DNA of 64,000 bases. It comes from Pseudomonas sp. FEN. Lineage in GTDB: Bacteria > Pseudomonadota > Gammaproteobacteria > Pseudomonadales > Pseudomonadaceae. The stretch spans positions 62,001-126,000 of the forward strand of contig NZ_CAJFDC010000013.1 in the NCBI RefSeq assembly GCF_904067045.1, in the 5' to 3' direction. Shown in pieces: positions 1 to 8,371 of the stretch; position 1 is the first letter of the stretch; each line of letters starts with the position of its first letter. The notes below the pieces were generated by a model. That model was given only the letters and a program-made list of their open reading frames with translations, did no database searches and had not been told where the DNA came from. The translations under genes and the position numbers were made by a program.

Positions 1-66
1 CTTGCGCAGTTGCTGCAGCGCGCCGGCCTGACCCTGAACCTGTCTGTCGAGGCCCGCGCCGCTTAA
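1..66 (+). CDS. C-terminal end of an unidentified protein
   Basis: An open frame enters from the left edge and stops at the TAA at 64-66. Only 21 residues are visible, ending in LNLSVEARAA. This is too little to assign a family. The codon usage is GC-rich like the neighbours, so it is probably the end of a real gene transcribed toward mgtA. Confidence 0.55.
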   Translation, partial: LAQLLQRAGLTLNLSVEARAA

Positions 67-187
67 TCGCCTGGCGCCGACAACGACAACTACCGCCACA
101 ACATTTCGAACTTCGAAGTGTAGGGTTTAGTTATGTTTTTAATTATTGGAATTCGAGCACTTCATTATGGACGAAGCCAGTAGGCGG

Positions 188-224
188 TTCGCTGTCCGTT
201 ACACTTTCGTGGACGGGCAGCGAA
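188..224 (+). promoter_or_regulatory. Hairpin in the mgtA upstream region
   Basis: The arms 188-199 and 213-224 pair over 12 bp with one G-U, around a 13-nt loop. There is no T-tract after it, so it is not a plain terminator. It sits 128 nt before the mgtA start, so it could be a leader structure or an attenuator-like element. Upstream at 124-140 there is a GGTTTA-N5-GTTTTT direct repeat that only weakly resembles a PhoP box. The rest of 67-352 shows nothing else clear. Confidence 0.35.
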
Positions 225-352
225 CGTTAAAACTTTATACACCCTCTTATCCGAATTCATCGCCCGCGCGTGACTCGGCCTGTATTCGTTCGCCTGTCGA
301 ATAGGTGAAACGTCTATATGCCCGGTCACGAAGAAGTGACAGAGGCATAACC

Positions 353-3064
353 ATGAATGCAGTCAAAGACCCGATCCGGCCCACCGCAAACCGCGCCAAG
401 GAAGACACCAAGCTGTCGATGCGCGCCGCCCGCGAAGCCCAGCACACCCTCGCCACCACTTTCAGCAACGTCAACGCCAGCCGCGACGGCCTGACCGAAC
501 TGGACGCCGCCGGCCGCCTGCAACGCGATGGCTTCAACGAAGTCGCCCACGACAAGCCGCCACACGCGCTGATCCAGTTCCTCCAGGCGCTGAACAACCC
601 GTTTATCTATGTGCTGCTGATCCTCGCCGGCATCAGCTTCTTCACCGACTTCTGGCTGGCCGAACGCGCTGGCGAAGAAGGCGACCTGACCAAGGTCATC
701 ATCATCATGACCATGGTGACCCTGAGCAGCACCCTGCGCTTCTGGCAGGAACACCGTTCGGCCAAGTCCGCCGAAGCACTCAAGGCCATGGTCCGCACCA
801 CCGCCAGCGTGCTGCGGCGTGAGCAGCCGGGCAACAAACCGGTGCTGCGCGAAGTGCCGATGCGCGATCTGGTGGCCGGCGATATCGTGCAACTGTCGGC
901 CGGCGACATGATCCCGGCGGATATCCGCCTGATCGAGTCCCGTGACCTGTTTATCAGCCAGGCCGTGCTCACCGGCGAAGCCTTGCCGGTGGAAAAGTAC
1001 GACACCCTCGGCGATGTCGCGGCAAAGTCCGCCGCCACTGGCACCGATCAGAGCAACCTGCTGGACCTGCAGAACATCTGCTTCATGGGCACCAACGTGG
1101 TCAGCGGCACCGCCAAGGCGGTGGTGGTCGCCACCGGTGCGCGCACCTACTTCGGCTCGCTGGCCAAGGCGATTGTCGGCTCGCGGGTACAGACGGCCTT
1201 CGACCGCGGGGTGAACAGTGTCAGCTGGCTGCTGATCCGCTTCATGCTGGTGATGGTGCCGATCGTGTTCCTGCTCAATGGTTTCTCCAAAGGCGACTGG
1301 AGCGATGCCCTGCTCTTCGCCCTGGCGGTGGCGGTGGGCCTGACCCCGGAAATGCTGCCGATGATCGTCAGCGCCAACCTCGCCAAGGGCGCCATGGCCA
1401 TGGCCCGGCGCAAGGTGGTGGTCAAGCGCCTGAACGCGATCCAGAACTTCGGCTCCATGGATGTGCTGTGCACCGACAAGACCGGCACCCTGACCCAGGA
1501 CAAGATCATTCTCGAGCACCACGTCGACGCCGCCGGCCAGCGCGATGACGCAGTGCTCGGCCTGGCCTGGCTCAACAGCTATCACCAGAGCGGCATGAAG
1601 AACCTGATGGACCAGGCGGTCCTGCGGTTCTCCCGGGAGAATCCCAAGTTCCAGGAGCCGTTCGCCTACAGCAAGGTCGATGAGCTGCCCTTCGATTTCG
1701 TCCGTCGGCGCCTGTCGATCATCGTCAAGGACAGCCGCAACGATCACCTGCTGGTGTGCAAGGGCGCGGTCGAGGAAATGCTCGCCATCTCCAGCCACGT
1801 CATGGACGGCAACAACGTCGTGGCCCTGGACGAGCAGCGCCGCAAGAGCCTGCTGGCCCTGGCCAACGATTACAACCAAGACGGTTTCCGCGTCCTGCTG
1901 CTAGCGACCCGGGACATTCTCCAGCCGCAGACCAAGGCGCAATACAAGACCGCCGATGAGCGTGACCTGGTCATCCGCGGCTTCCTGACCTTCCTCGATC
2001 CGCCGAAGGAAACCGCCGGGCCGGCGATTGCCGCCCTGCGCGATATCGGCGTCACGGTCAAGGTGCTGACCGGTGACAACGCCGTGGTCACCTGCAAGAT
2101 CTGCCGCGAAGTCGGACTGGAACCGGGCCTGCCGCTGCTGGGCCAGGATATCGAGCACATGGACGAGGCGACCCTCCAACTGCGGGTCGAGGAACGCACG
2201 GTCTTCGCCAAGTTGACCCCACTGCAGAAATCCCGGGTGCTCAAGGCCCTGCAAGCCAACGGTCACACCGTCGGCTTCCTCGGCGACGGCATCAACGATG
2301 CGCCGGCCCTGCGCGATGCCGATGTCGGCATCTCGGTGGACAGCGGCACCGACATCGCCAAGGAATCGGCTGATATCATCCTGCTGGAAAAGAGCCTGAT
2401 GGTGCTGGAAGAAGGCGTGCTCAAGGGCCGCGAAACCTTCGGCAATATCATGAAGTACCTGAACATGACCGCCAGCTCCAACTTCGGCAATGTGTTCTCG
2501 GTGCTGGTGGCCAGTGCGTTCATTCCGTTCCTGCCGATGCTGTCGATCCACCTGCTGCTGCAGAACCTGATCTACGACATCTCGCAACTGGCGCTACCGT
2601 GGGACAGGATGGACAAGGAGTTCCTGCGCAAACCGCGCAAGTGGGACGCGAAGAACATCGGCCGCTTCATGCTGTGGATCGGGCCGACCTCGTCGATCTT
2701 CGACATGACCACCTTTGCCCTGATGTGGTACGTGTTCGCCGCCAACAGCGTGGAAGCCCAGGCGCTGTTCCAGTCCGGCTGGTTTATCGAAGGCCTGCTG
2801 TCGCAGACCCTGGTGGTGCATATGCTGCGGACCCAGAAGATCCCGTTCTTCCAGAGCACCGCGTCGTTGCCGATCATCGTCATGACCTGCCTGGCGGTGT
2901 CCATCGGTATCTACCTGCCGTTCTCGCCACTGGGCACGCTGGTCGGCCTGGTGCCGTTGCCGATGGCCTACTTCCCGTGGTTGATCGGCACCCTGTTGGC
3001 CTACTGCGTGGTCGCCCAGGGCATGAAGACCTTCTATATCCGCCGCTTCAAGCAGTGGTTCTGA
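353..3064 (+). CDS. mgtA: Magnesium-transporting P-type ATPase (MgtA)
   Basis: P3-type P-type ATPase, predicted to bring Mg2+ into the cytoplasm across the inner membrane. The 903 residues match the usual length of about 900 for MgtA/MgtB. Visible motifs are the actuator-domain TGEA near residue 207, the phosphorylation site DKTGTLT with the aspartate near residue 375, and the hinge GDGINDAPAL near residue 644. Hydrophobic segments lie near the N-terminus, before the phosphorylation site and in the last quarter, as expected for 10 helices. The ATG at 353 was preferred over an in-frame GTG at 305 because a purine-rich stretch lies just before it and the N-terminus then resembles MgtA. The leader carries a hairpin at 188-224, which may regulate it. 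Confidence 0.95.
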   Translation: MNAVKDPIRPTANRAKEDTKLSMRAAREAQHTLATTFSNVNASRDGLTELDAAGRLQRDGFNEVAHDKPPHALIQFLQALNNPFIYVLLILAGISFFTDFWLAERAGEEGDLTKVIIIMTMVTLSSTLRFWQEHRSAKSAEALKAMVRTTASVLRREQPGNKPVLREVPMRDLVAGDIVQLSAGDMIPADIRLIESRDLFISQAVLTGEALPVEKYDTLGDVAAKSAATGTDQSNLLDLQNICFMGTNVVSGTAKAVVVATGARTYFGSLAKAIVGSRVQTAFDRGVNSVSWLLIRFMLVMVPIVFLLNGFSKGDWSDALLFALAVAVGLTPEMLPMIVSANLAKGAMAMARRKVVVKRLNAIQNFGSMDVLCTDKTGTLTQDKIILEHHVDAAGQRDDAVLGLAWLNSYHQSGMKNLMDQAVLRFSRENPKFQEPFAYSKVDELPFDFVRRRLSIIVKDSRNDHLLVCKGAVEEMLAISSHVMDGNNVVALDEQRRKSLLALANDYNQDGFRVLLLATRDILQPQTKAQYKTADERDLVIRGFLTFLDPPKETAGPAIAALRDIGVTVKVLTGDNAVVTCKICREVGLEPGLPLLGQDIEHMDEATLQLRVEERTVFAKLTPLQKSRVLKALQANGHTVGFLGDGINDAPALRDADVGISVDSGTDIAKESADIILLEKSLMVLEEGVLKGRETFGNIMKYLNMTASSNFGNVFSVLVASAFIPFLPMLSIHLLLQNLIYDISQLALPWDRMDKEFLRKPRKWDAKNIGRFMLWIGPTSSIFDMTTFALMWYVFAANSVEAQALFQSGWFIEGLLSQTLVVHMLRTQKIPFFQSTASLPIIVMTCLAVSIGIYLPFSPLGTLVGLVPLPMAYFPWLIGTLLAYCVVAQGMKTFYIRRFKQWF

Positions 3065-3088
3065 CACAGCGGCAAGGATGACACCGAA

Positions 3089-3181
3089 CCTGTAGGAGCA
3101 GAGCTTGCTCGCGAAGGGGCCCTTGAGGCCACCAAAAGCTTCGCGGCGGTGCGGCGATCCGACAAGCCCCGCTCCTACAGG
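3089..3181. repeat. REP-type inverted repeat
   Basis: The outer arms 3089-3099 (CCTGTAGGAGC) and 3171-3181 (GCTCCTACAGG) are perfect complements. Between them lies the Pseudomonas REP core GAGCTTGCTCGCGA with a degenerate partner. It lies in the gap after mgtA, where it could also act as a transcription boundary. Confidence 0.7.
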
Positions 3182-3249
3182 GGTCGTGGTGTCCCCCCCT
3201 TGTATTCACACACTGGCACCCACCACCCGGCCACGCCCCGGAGCCCAGC

Positions 3250-3465
3250 ATGGAACCACTCAACCAGTTCCTCGCCGTTCTCGACTACAGCTATCGGGCG
3301 CTGTCGGTCCTGTTCCTGACCCAAGCGGCAAAAGTGGTCAGGCGGGTCACCGTGAAGCTCTATGTTCGCGGGACGCTGACCGCTATCGAAATGCGCTACC
3401 TGCTGGCGTTCTCCAGCACCATCAGTCGTGCTTCGGTGAGGCTGCTGCGCCCACCCAGAAAGTAA
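3250..3465 (+). CDS. Small basic hypothetical protein
   Basis: A 71-residue frame begins with ATG after GGAG at a good distance and ends 23 nt before the Na/Pi cotransporter gene. The product is basic (VVRRVTVKLYVRG, LLRPPRK), with a moderately hydrophobic first third. I recognise no domain. The ribosome binding site, its fit between two genes on the same strand and normal codon usage support a real gene. It may be cotranscribed with the cotransporter. Confidence 0.5.
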   Translation: MEPLNQFLAVLDYSYRALSVLFLTQAAKVVRRVTVKLYVRGTLTAIEMRYLLAFSSTISRASVRLLRPPRK

Positions 3466-3488
3466 CAACCAGTACGTGGAGAATCCTC

Positions 3489-5219
3489 ATGTCTGGAACC
3501 GCTCTGTTGATCCACCTCGCCGGCGCCATAGCCCTGTTGCTATGGGGCACCCACATGATTTCAAGCGCCCTGCTGCGCGGCTTTGGCACCCAGCTGCGCA
3601 ATGGCCTGGGCCGCAATCTCGATAAACGCTGGAAGGCCCTGCTCTGCGGCATCGGCATCACCAGCGTGCTGCAAAGCAGCACCGCGGTGAGCCTGATGGC
3701 CACCTCGTTCACCGCCGCCGGCACCCTCAGCCTCGCCCCGGCGCTGGCGGTGATGCTCGGGGCCAATATCGGCTCGACCCTGGTCGTGCAACTGCTCAGC
3801 TTCGACACCTCGATCGCCGTTCCCCTGGTGCTGCTGGCGGGCTTCGTGGTGTTCCGCCTGCGCGACGACTCGCGCTATGAAAGCGTCGGCTGCGCCCTGA
3901 TCGGCCTGGGCCTGATGCTGCTCGCCCTGAGCCTGCTCGGTGGCGCCCTCGGGCAGATGGAAAGCACACCGCTGTTCCATGTGATCATGCAAAGCCTCGA
4001 CGGCGACCTGTTGATCGCCCTGCTGGTGGCGCTGCTGCTGACCTGGATATGCCATTCCAGCGTCGCGGTGATCCTGTTGATCGCCTCCCTGGCCGGTACC
4101 GGGTTGATATCACCGGTCACCACCCTGGCCCTGGTGCTCGGGGTCAATCTCGGCGGTGCCCTGCCCTCGCTGATGAATGCCACGACCCCGGTTGCCCGAC
4201 GCCTGCCCCTGGGCAACCTGCTGGTGCGGCTGTGCGGCGCGCTGCTGGTGTTGCCGTTTGCCACGGTGCTCGGCAAGAGCCTGGCCGACACCGCCATCGC
4301 GCCCGCCCATCTGGTGGTCTACCTGCATATCGCCTTCAACCTGCTCCTGGGCCTGGGCTTTATCGGCTTGCTGGATTGGCTCGCCAACGGACTGACACGC
4401 CTGCTGCCGACACCGGAGCAGGCTGCCGACCCAGGCATGCCGCAATACCTCGACGAGGCCGGCCTGGAGGTGGCCAATATCGGCCTGTCGAACGCCGTGC
4501 GCGAAGCCCTGCGCATCGCCGACATGCTCGCGGTGATGCTCGACCAGGTATTGCTACTGTTCCAGGAACCCGCTGAAGTCTCGGCCGAGGACATCCGCCG
4601 CCTCGACCAGTCCCTGGACCTGCTCAGCGCGGCGATCCGTGCCTACCTCGCGGATATCGGCCAGGACGGCCTGAGCGACGAGGATGCCGGCCGCGCCCAG
4701 GAAATCCTCTTGTTCGTGATCAACCTGGAGCATGCCGGCGATATCCTCTCCAGCAACCTCGCCCAGTTGGCGGCACGGCGTCGACGCCGTGGCGAAAGCT
4801 TCTCCGAGTTCGAACAAGGGCACATCCACCCATTGCACGAGGAACTACGCGAAAGTCTGAGCCTGGCGGTCACGGTGTTCCTGCGCGAAGACATCGTCAC
4901 GGCGCACCGCCTGGTGGAGCGCAAGGAAGTCATTCGTCGCCTGGAAGCCGGCGCCAGCCGCGAACACTTTCGCAAACTCAGCGCCGACAAGAGCACCTGG
5001 GCCGAATCGGGGGATATTTTCCAGCGGGTGCTGCGCGATTACCGGCGCGTGCACCACCACATCGCGGCGCTGGCCTATCCGGTGCTTGAACGCGCGGGAG
5101 AACGTGTCCTCGAAGCTCGGCCCGCGGGCGCGAACGAGTCGACGCCAAGGCCGCTGCACAGCCTTGACCGCAACGACGCAACACTGACCGACAAGGATAA
5201 CTACCCATGCGCGTCCTGA
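3489..5219 (+). CDS. Na/Pi cotransporter family protein with PhoU-like tail
   Basis: A 576-residue inner-membrane protein of the NptA/YjbB type. Two inverted hydrophobic repeats carry the family signatures LQSSTAVSLMATS near residue 60 and CHSSVAVILLIASLAG near residue 190. This is the QSS pair seen in sodium-dependent phosphate transporters. After the membrane part, roughly residue 320 onward, the sequence becomes helical and soluble with PhoU-like character (heptads, many Arg/Glu). The ATG at 3489 follows GTGGAG at the right spacing; a longer upstream frame has no coding character. It overlaps the next gene by 13 nt, so the two are translationally coupled. Phosphate import or export cannot be distinguished here. 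Confidence 0.88.
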   Translation: MSGTALLIHLAGAIALLLWGTHMISSALLRGFGTQLRNGLGRNLDKRWKALLCGIGITSVLQSSTAVSLMATSFTAAGTLSLAPALAVMLGANIGSTLVVQLLSFDTSIAVPLVLLAGFVVFRLRDDSRYESVGCALIGLGLMLLALSLLGGALGQMESTPLFHVIMQSLDGDLLIALLVALLLTWICHSSVAVILLIASLAGTGLISPVTTLALVLGVNLGGALPSLMNATTPVARRLPLGNLLVRLCGALLVLPFATVLGKSLADTAIAPAHLVVYLHIAFNLLLGLGFIGLLDWLANGLTRLLPTPEQAADPGMPQYLDEAGLEVANIGLSNAVREALRIADMLAVMLDQVLLLFQEPAEVSAEDIRRLDQSLDLLSAAIRAYLADIGQDGLSDEDAGRAQEILLFVINLEHAGDILSSNLAQLAARRRRRGESFSEFEQGHIHPLHEELRESLSLAVTVFLREDIVTAHRLVERKEVIRRLEAGASREHFRKLSADKSTWAESGDIFQRVLRDYRRVHHHIAALAYPVLERAGERVLEARPAGANESTPRPLHSLDRNDATLTDKDNYPCAS

Positions 5220-5557
5220 TCTGCGCCGGGCGCTATTACCTGGACACCGCCATGTGCCGAAAGGTGCTGGAGGCCTATCACCGGTACCGCGCGATCAGCG
5301 TGCTGATCCACGGCGGCAACCAGTTCCTCGGCAGCGAAATCGAGGATTGGGCCCGGGAAAACGGCGCGCACCTGGTGCGCTATCCCTCCAATTGGCAGCT
5401 CTTCGGCAAGCAGGCTGAACGCCGGCGCAACCAGTTCATGCTGATGGACAGCGATCCGGAGCTGGTCATTGCCTTTCCCGGCGGCAGCGACACCGAAGAA
5501 CTGGTGGCCCAGGCCAAAGCCATGAATATCGAAATAAGGAGCATCAACCATGACTGA
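5207..5557 (+). CDS. YspA/DUF2493-like SLOG-fold protein
   Basis: A 116-residue protein that begins MRVLICAGRYY. It has the Rossmann-like pattern of the SLOG superfamily: a hydrophobic first strand, a central LIHGGNQFLGSEIEDWAR segment and a late IAFPGGSDTEEL loop. Members are thought to bind nucleotide-derived ligands, and YspA-like proteins are usually uncharacterised. It overlaps the stop of the Na/Pi transporter gene and itself overlaps the next gene by 8 nt, so the three form one operon. No catalytic role can be assigned. Confidence 0.75.
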   Translation: MRVLICAGRYYLDTAMCRKVLEAYHRYRAISVLIHGGNQFLGSEIEDWARENGAHLVRYPSNWQLFGKQAERRRNQFMLMDSDPELVIAFPGGSDTEELVAQAKAMNIEIRSINHD

Positions 5558-6323
5558 AAAACCAACGGCTTCCACTTCCCTGCTTAAGCACCTACCCGCC
5601 GCCCAGCGTCGCGCCCTGCAGCGCTCGGTGGTCTTTGTCGGTGCCACCTTCGGCAGCTTCCTGCCGCTTTCGCTCTACTCCAAGGCCCATGCGGCCGGCG
5701 GCTCGTATGTTGTCGATGACGGCGGGGTCAACGCCCCCGGGCAGTGCAATGTCGACACCTGGTACAAAAGTGGCCGGCACCACGCCGCGAGCGGCGAAAC
5801 CGTGCTGTCGGCGGACTGCGCGCCGAGCGGCCTGCCCTCCGTGCAACTGGGGGCCGACATCAACCGCAGCCGCGACGACGGCGAGCACAGGACGATGCTC
5901 AGCCCGCACCTCAAGGCCTCGATTTTCACTCGCGAAGACCTGGGCCTCGAAGCCGCTGTCCTGGTCCAGGCCCATGTCGCCACGGCTCGCCGGCATGCCT
6001 TCGACGGCGCCGACCTCGCGCTGCCACTGACCTACACACCGTTCGAAGCCTTGCGCCTGACCGTCAGCGGCGGCTGGTACCATGCCCACAACGACGGCGC
6101 GCCCGGCGAGGGCCTGACCTGGGGCAGCGGTGTGGAATACGACATACTGCCATCGCTGACCCTGGTGGCCGAGCGTTTCGGCCAACAAGATGGCGATCAG
6201 GGCTGGCAGGCCGGACCGCGCCTGCATATTGGCAAACACCTCGACATTGACCTGGTAGCCGGTCAACACCTGTCGGGCGACCGTGACCGCTGGCTCACCA
6301 CCGGGGCGACTGTGCGCTTCTAA
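5550..6323 (+). CDS. Exported protein, possible outer-membrane beta barrel
   Basis: A 257-residue protein. It has a basic N-terminal stretch, then a hydrophobic segment (VVFVGATFGSFLPLSLYSKAHAA) that looks like a long signal peptide cleaved near residue 49. The mature part alternates polar and hydrophobic residues and ends in TTGATVRF, with a terminal phenylalanine as in many outer-membrane barrels. A Cys pair (QCNVDTW and SADCAPSG) may form a disulfide. No named family was recognised. It is the third gene of the operon starting with the Na/Pi cotransporter, which hints at a role in phosphate or ion handling, but that is inference only. Confidence 0.65.
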   Translation: MTEKPTASTSLLKHLPAAQRRALQRSVVFVGATFGSFLPLSLYSKAHAAGGSYVVDDGGVNAPGQCNVDTWYKSGRHHAASGETVLSADCAPSGLPSVQLGADINRSRDDGEHRTMLSPHLKASIFTREDLGLEAAVLVQAHVATARRHAFDGADLALPLTYTPFEALRLTVSGGWYHAHNDGAPGEGLTWGSGVEYDILPSLTLVAERFGQQDGDQGWQAGPRLHIGKHLDIDLVAGQHLSGDRDRWLTTGATVRF

Positions 6324-6335
6324 ACGACCGCTGAC

Positions 6336-6361
6336 GAACCTGGTGCGTGCACGCCTGGTTC
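6336..6361. terminator. Hairpin between convergent genes
   Basis: The short gap between the exported-protein gene and the convergent monooxygenase gene contains GAACC and GGTTC arms around a GTGCGTGCACGC core. It has no clear U-tract on either strand. A bidirectional terminator role is plausible but weakly supported. Confidence 0.35.
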
Positions 6362-6368
6362 ATCCGCC

Positions 6369-6668
6369 TTACTGCCCGGGCACCTCATCCAGCAGCAGGA
6401 CCTGGCGCTCGCTCAACAAATCGCCGATCGCAGCGGCCATCACCCGATAGTGCGCGGTGTTGCGGTGGTGTTCGATGGCGTCATGGTCGATCCAACGCTC
6501 GACGAAGACAAAACGCTCTGGATCGGCCTGATCGACATGCAGGACATACTCACGGCAGCCAGCTTCGGCACGGGACGGGATCACGCAAGCCCTAAGATGG
6601 GGCTCCAGCTCCGCGGCCTTGCCCGGCTTGGCATGAAGAATGGCAACGACACGAATTTCATGGTTCAT
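6369..6668 (-). CDS. Putative quinol monooxygenase, ABM family
   Basis: A 99-residue single-domain ferredoxin-like protein of the antibiotic biosynthesis monooxygenase (ABM/YgiN) family. Typical features are the first strand IRVVAILHAKPGKAAELE, the helix with RAEAGCREYVLHVD, and FVFVERWIDHDAIEHHRNT with its His pair, followed by FxxxxxxLL-like C-terminal packing. Family members act as cofactor-free monooxygenases or as quinone or aldehyde scavengers. It is a lone gene on the minus strand, convergent with the exported-protein gene. The substrate is unknown. Confidence 0.85.
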   Translation of the reverse strand: MNHEIRVVAILHAKPGKAAELEPHLRACVIPSRAEAGCREYVLHVDQADPERFVFVERWIDHDAIEHHRNTAHYRVMAAAIGDLLSERQVLLLDEVPGQ

Positions 6669-6832
6669 GGGATTTCCTGGAAAAGGGAGATGGAGTCGTC
6701 GGCGATCATGAGCCCTTGCACCGGCGCCTTCAAGTCAAGGACGTGCATTCGCCACAGGCGCGGCGTTGATTGGGGAGGGGTTTGCAGCGACGGACGAACA
6801 GCACAGCCCGGCTTTGCGCCGGGCCGTGTGTC

Positions 6833-7051
6833 TCAGGGTTTGAGCGGCAGTTCTTCGTCCAGCTCCGACAGGCTCTTGCCATCGTCGGGGTGTTTCCAGG
6901 TTTGCGGCGGCACCGGGTGATCGGTTTCGGTGTTCGGGCTCTCACTGAGCGGCTCTTGATCCTCATCCGGGATCGGCACCTTGCGCCAGGGCATGGCGTG
7001 GACGCGTTGATACGCAAACGCCGTGAACGGGGAAGCAGGTTGAGTATCCAT
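6833..7051 (-). CDS. Small proline- and acid-rich hypothetical protein
   Basis: A 72-residue frame with ATG at 7051 preceded by GAGGTG at a short distance; an in-frame GTG two codons upstream is less likely. The product is hydrophilic, rich in Pro, Asp and Glu (PIPDEDQEPLSESPN, KSLSELDEELPLKP), and has no hydrophobic core, so it is probably disordered. No family was recognised. It stands alone between the ABM monooxygenase and the hydrolase remnant. Confidence 0.5.
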   Translation of the reverse strand: MDTQPASPFTAFAYQRVHAMPWRKVPIPDEDQEPLSESPNTETDHPVPPQTWKHPDDGKSLSELDEELPLKP

Positions 7052-7146
7052 ACGCACCTCGCATCAGCAGCCCGGACCATCCGGGCTTTCTATTCCAGTG
7101 TAGGCAATGCCTGCCGCTCCCTCCACTCTGCGTGAGCGGGCTGCGA

Positions 7147-7245
7147 TTACCTGGCGTCCAGCGCGTGTTTTGCCGCCTGTTCGATCAGCGCGGCCACTTC
7201 CTTGGGGTGGGACTCGTAGAGCGTATGGCTGACATCAAAGTAATA
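7147..7245 (-). pseudogene. 3' remnant of an alpha/beta hydrolase gene
   Basis: The minus strand encodes YYFDVSHTLYESHPKEVAAL and then a short helix ending LDAR before TAA at 7147-7149. This resembles the last 30 or so residues of an alpha/beta hydrolase, the region of the catalytic His and final helix. An in-frame stop at 7246-7248 blocks extension, and upstream sequence has no hydrolase character. A 13-bp near-palindrome (ATATCATTGATAT, 7243-7255) sits right at the breakpoint. It reads as debris from a deletion or replacement. Confidence 0.5.
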
Positions 7246-7314
7246 TCATTGATATCGCCCCGTACGGGTCGGAAAAGTCGAATTTCCCGGACTATGCTCT
7301 GCGCAGCAGCAAAT

Positions 7315-7335
7315 AGTGTGCACATTGAGCACACT
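7315..7335. promoter_or_regulatory. Inverted repeat upstream of the EAL gene
   Basis: AGTGTGC and GCACACT are perfect 7-bp arms separated by ACATTGA. The element lies about 150 nt before the EAL-domain gene in a non-coding stretch, and fits the size of a dimeric repressor operator. No regulator is assigned. Confidence 0.35.
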
Positions 7336-7483
7336 GAGTGTTGGGGTGCGGTCTCAAGCCGAAGATTCCCGCCCAGCGTTGCTCAACAGCGGCGCTAGCC
7401 CCTTGTTACCCGCCCTTCAAGCGGCTGGGCATAGGCGGACACGGACGCGACCCTACTTTTTTCATTAGCACGAGCGAATCGCC

Positions 7484-8269
7484 ATGGATACTCCCCCAGC
7501 TTCATCCGGAGGCTGTCTTGCCTGTAAAGAAGGCACCGCTCTCGAATTCGACTTCAGCATGGCATTCCAGCCAATCGTCGATGCCCGCACACGGCAGGTA
7601 TTTGCATACGAAGCACTGGTCCGCGGACTCGACGGCAGTGGCGCCCAAAGTATTTTGAGCCGGGTTTCTGCAAGCAATCGTTATGCCTTCGATCAGGCAT
7701 GCCGGGTAAAAGCTGTCGAATTGGCCGCTCGACTCGCCATACCTTGCTATCTCAGTATCAACTTCCTGCCCAATGCGGTGTACCAGCCGGCGGCCTGCAT
7801 CCGTGCCACGCTGGAGGCGGCAAAACGCTTCAACTTCCCGACCAGCCGAATCATCTTCGAAGTCACCGAAAACGAGTACCTGGTCGATAAGCAGCATATC
7901 AAGCAAATTATGCTGGAATACAGGAAACAAGGCTTCAAGACCGCCATTGACGACTTTGGTGCAGGTTATTCCGGGCTCTGTTTTCTCGCCGAGTTTCAAC
8001 CCGACATCATCAAGCTGGACATGGAGCTTATCCGGAATATCCAGGATAACCGGGTAAGACTGGTCATCGTCGAAAATATCCTGAATATGTGTCGATCTCT
8101 CGACATGCGGGTGATTGCCGAGGGCGTCGAAAGCGAAGGGGAGTATCTCCAGCTCCGCCGCCTGGGCGTCGAACTCTTCCAGGGCTACCTGTTCGCCCGC
8201 CCGCAGTTCGAAGCCCTGCCCTGCATTACATGGCCAACCGAACCGGCAGGCAACCGCCAGGACGCTTGA
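7484..8269 (+). CDS. Soluble EAL-domain c-di-GMP phosphodiesterase
   Basis: A 261-residue protein made almost entirely of one EAL domain, which hydrolyses cyclic di-GMP to pGpG. Catalytic motifs are complete: EALVRG near residue 43, the metal-binding NFLPN, EVTE, DDFGAGYSGL, KLD and EGVE, then the FQGYLFARP end. It therefore looks active, not degenerate. There is no transmembrane segment and no GGDEF domain. The N-terminus carries GGCLACKEG, a CxxC pair that could bind metal or sense redox. It appears monocistronic, with an inverted repeat at 7315-7335 upstream. The ribosome binding site at the chosen ATG is weak. Confidence 0.9.
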   Translation: MDTPPASSGGCLACKEGTALEFDFSMAFQPIVDARTRQVFAYEALVRGLDGSGAQSILSRVSASNRYAFDQACRVKAVELAARLAIPCYLSINFLPNAVYQPAACIRATLEAAKRFNFPTSRIIFEVTENEYLVDKQHIKQIMLEYRKQGFKTAIDDFGAGYSGLCFLAEFQPDIIKLDMELIRNIQDNRVRLVIVENILNMCRSLDMRVIAEGVESEGEYLQLRRLGVELFQGYLFARPQFEALPCITWPTEPAGNRQDA

Positions 8270-8371
8270 ACAAGCCGCCGACCTGCTCCGCGCACGGCTA
8301 AAAACAATCTAAAAGCCCGTGCTAACATGCTGCTTTTGCCCCGCGACGAGGGCTGACAGCGGAGAACAGAG

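Noticed and set aside
124..140. Firm PhoP box before mgtA
   Set aside because: Only the first half-site (GGTTTA) fits; the second (GTTTTT) has two mismatches and the -10 spacing is off.
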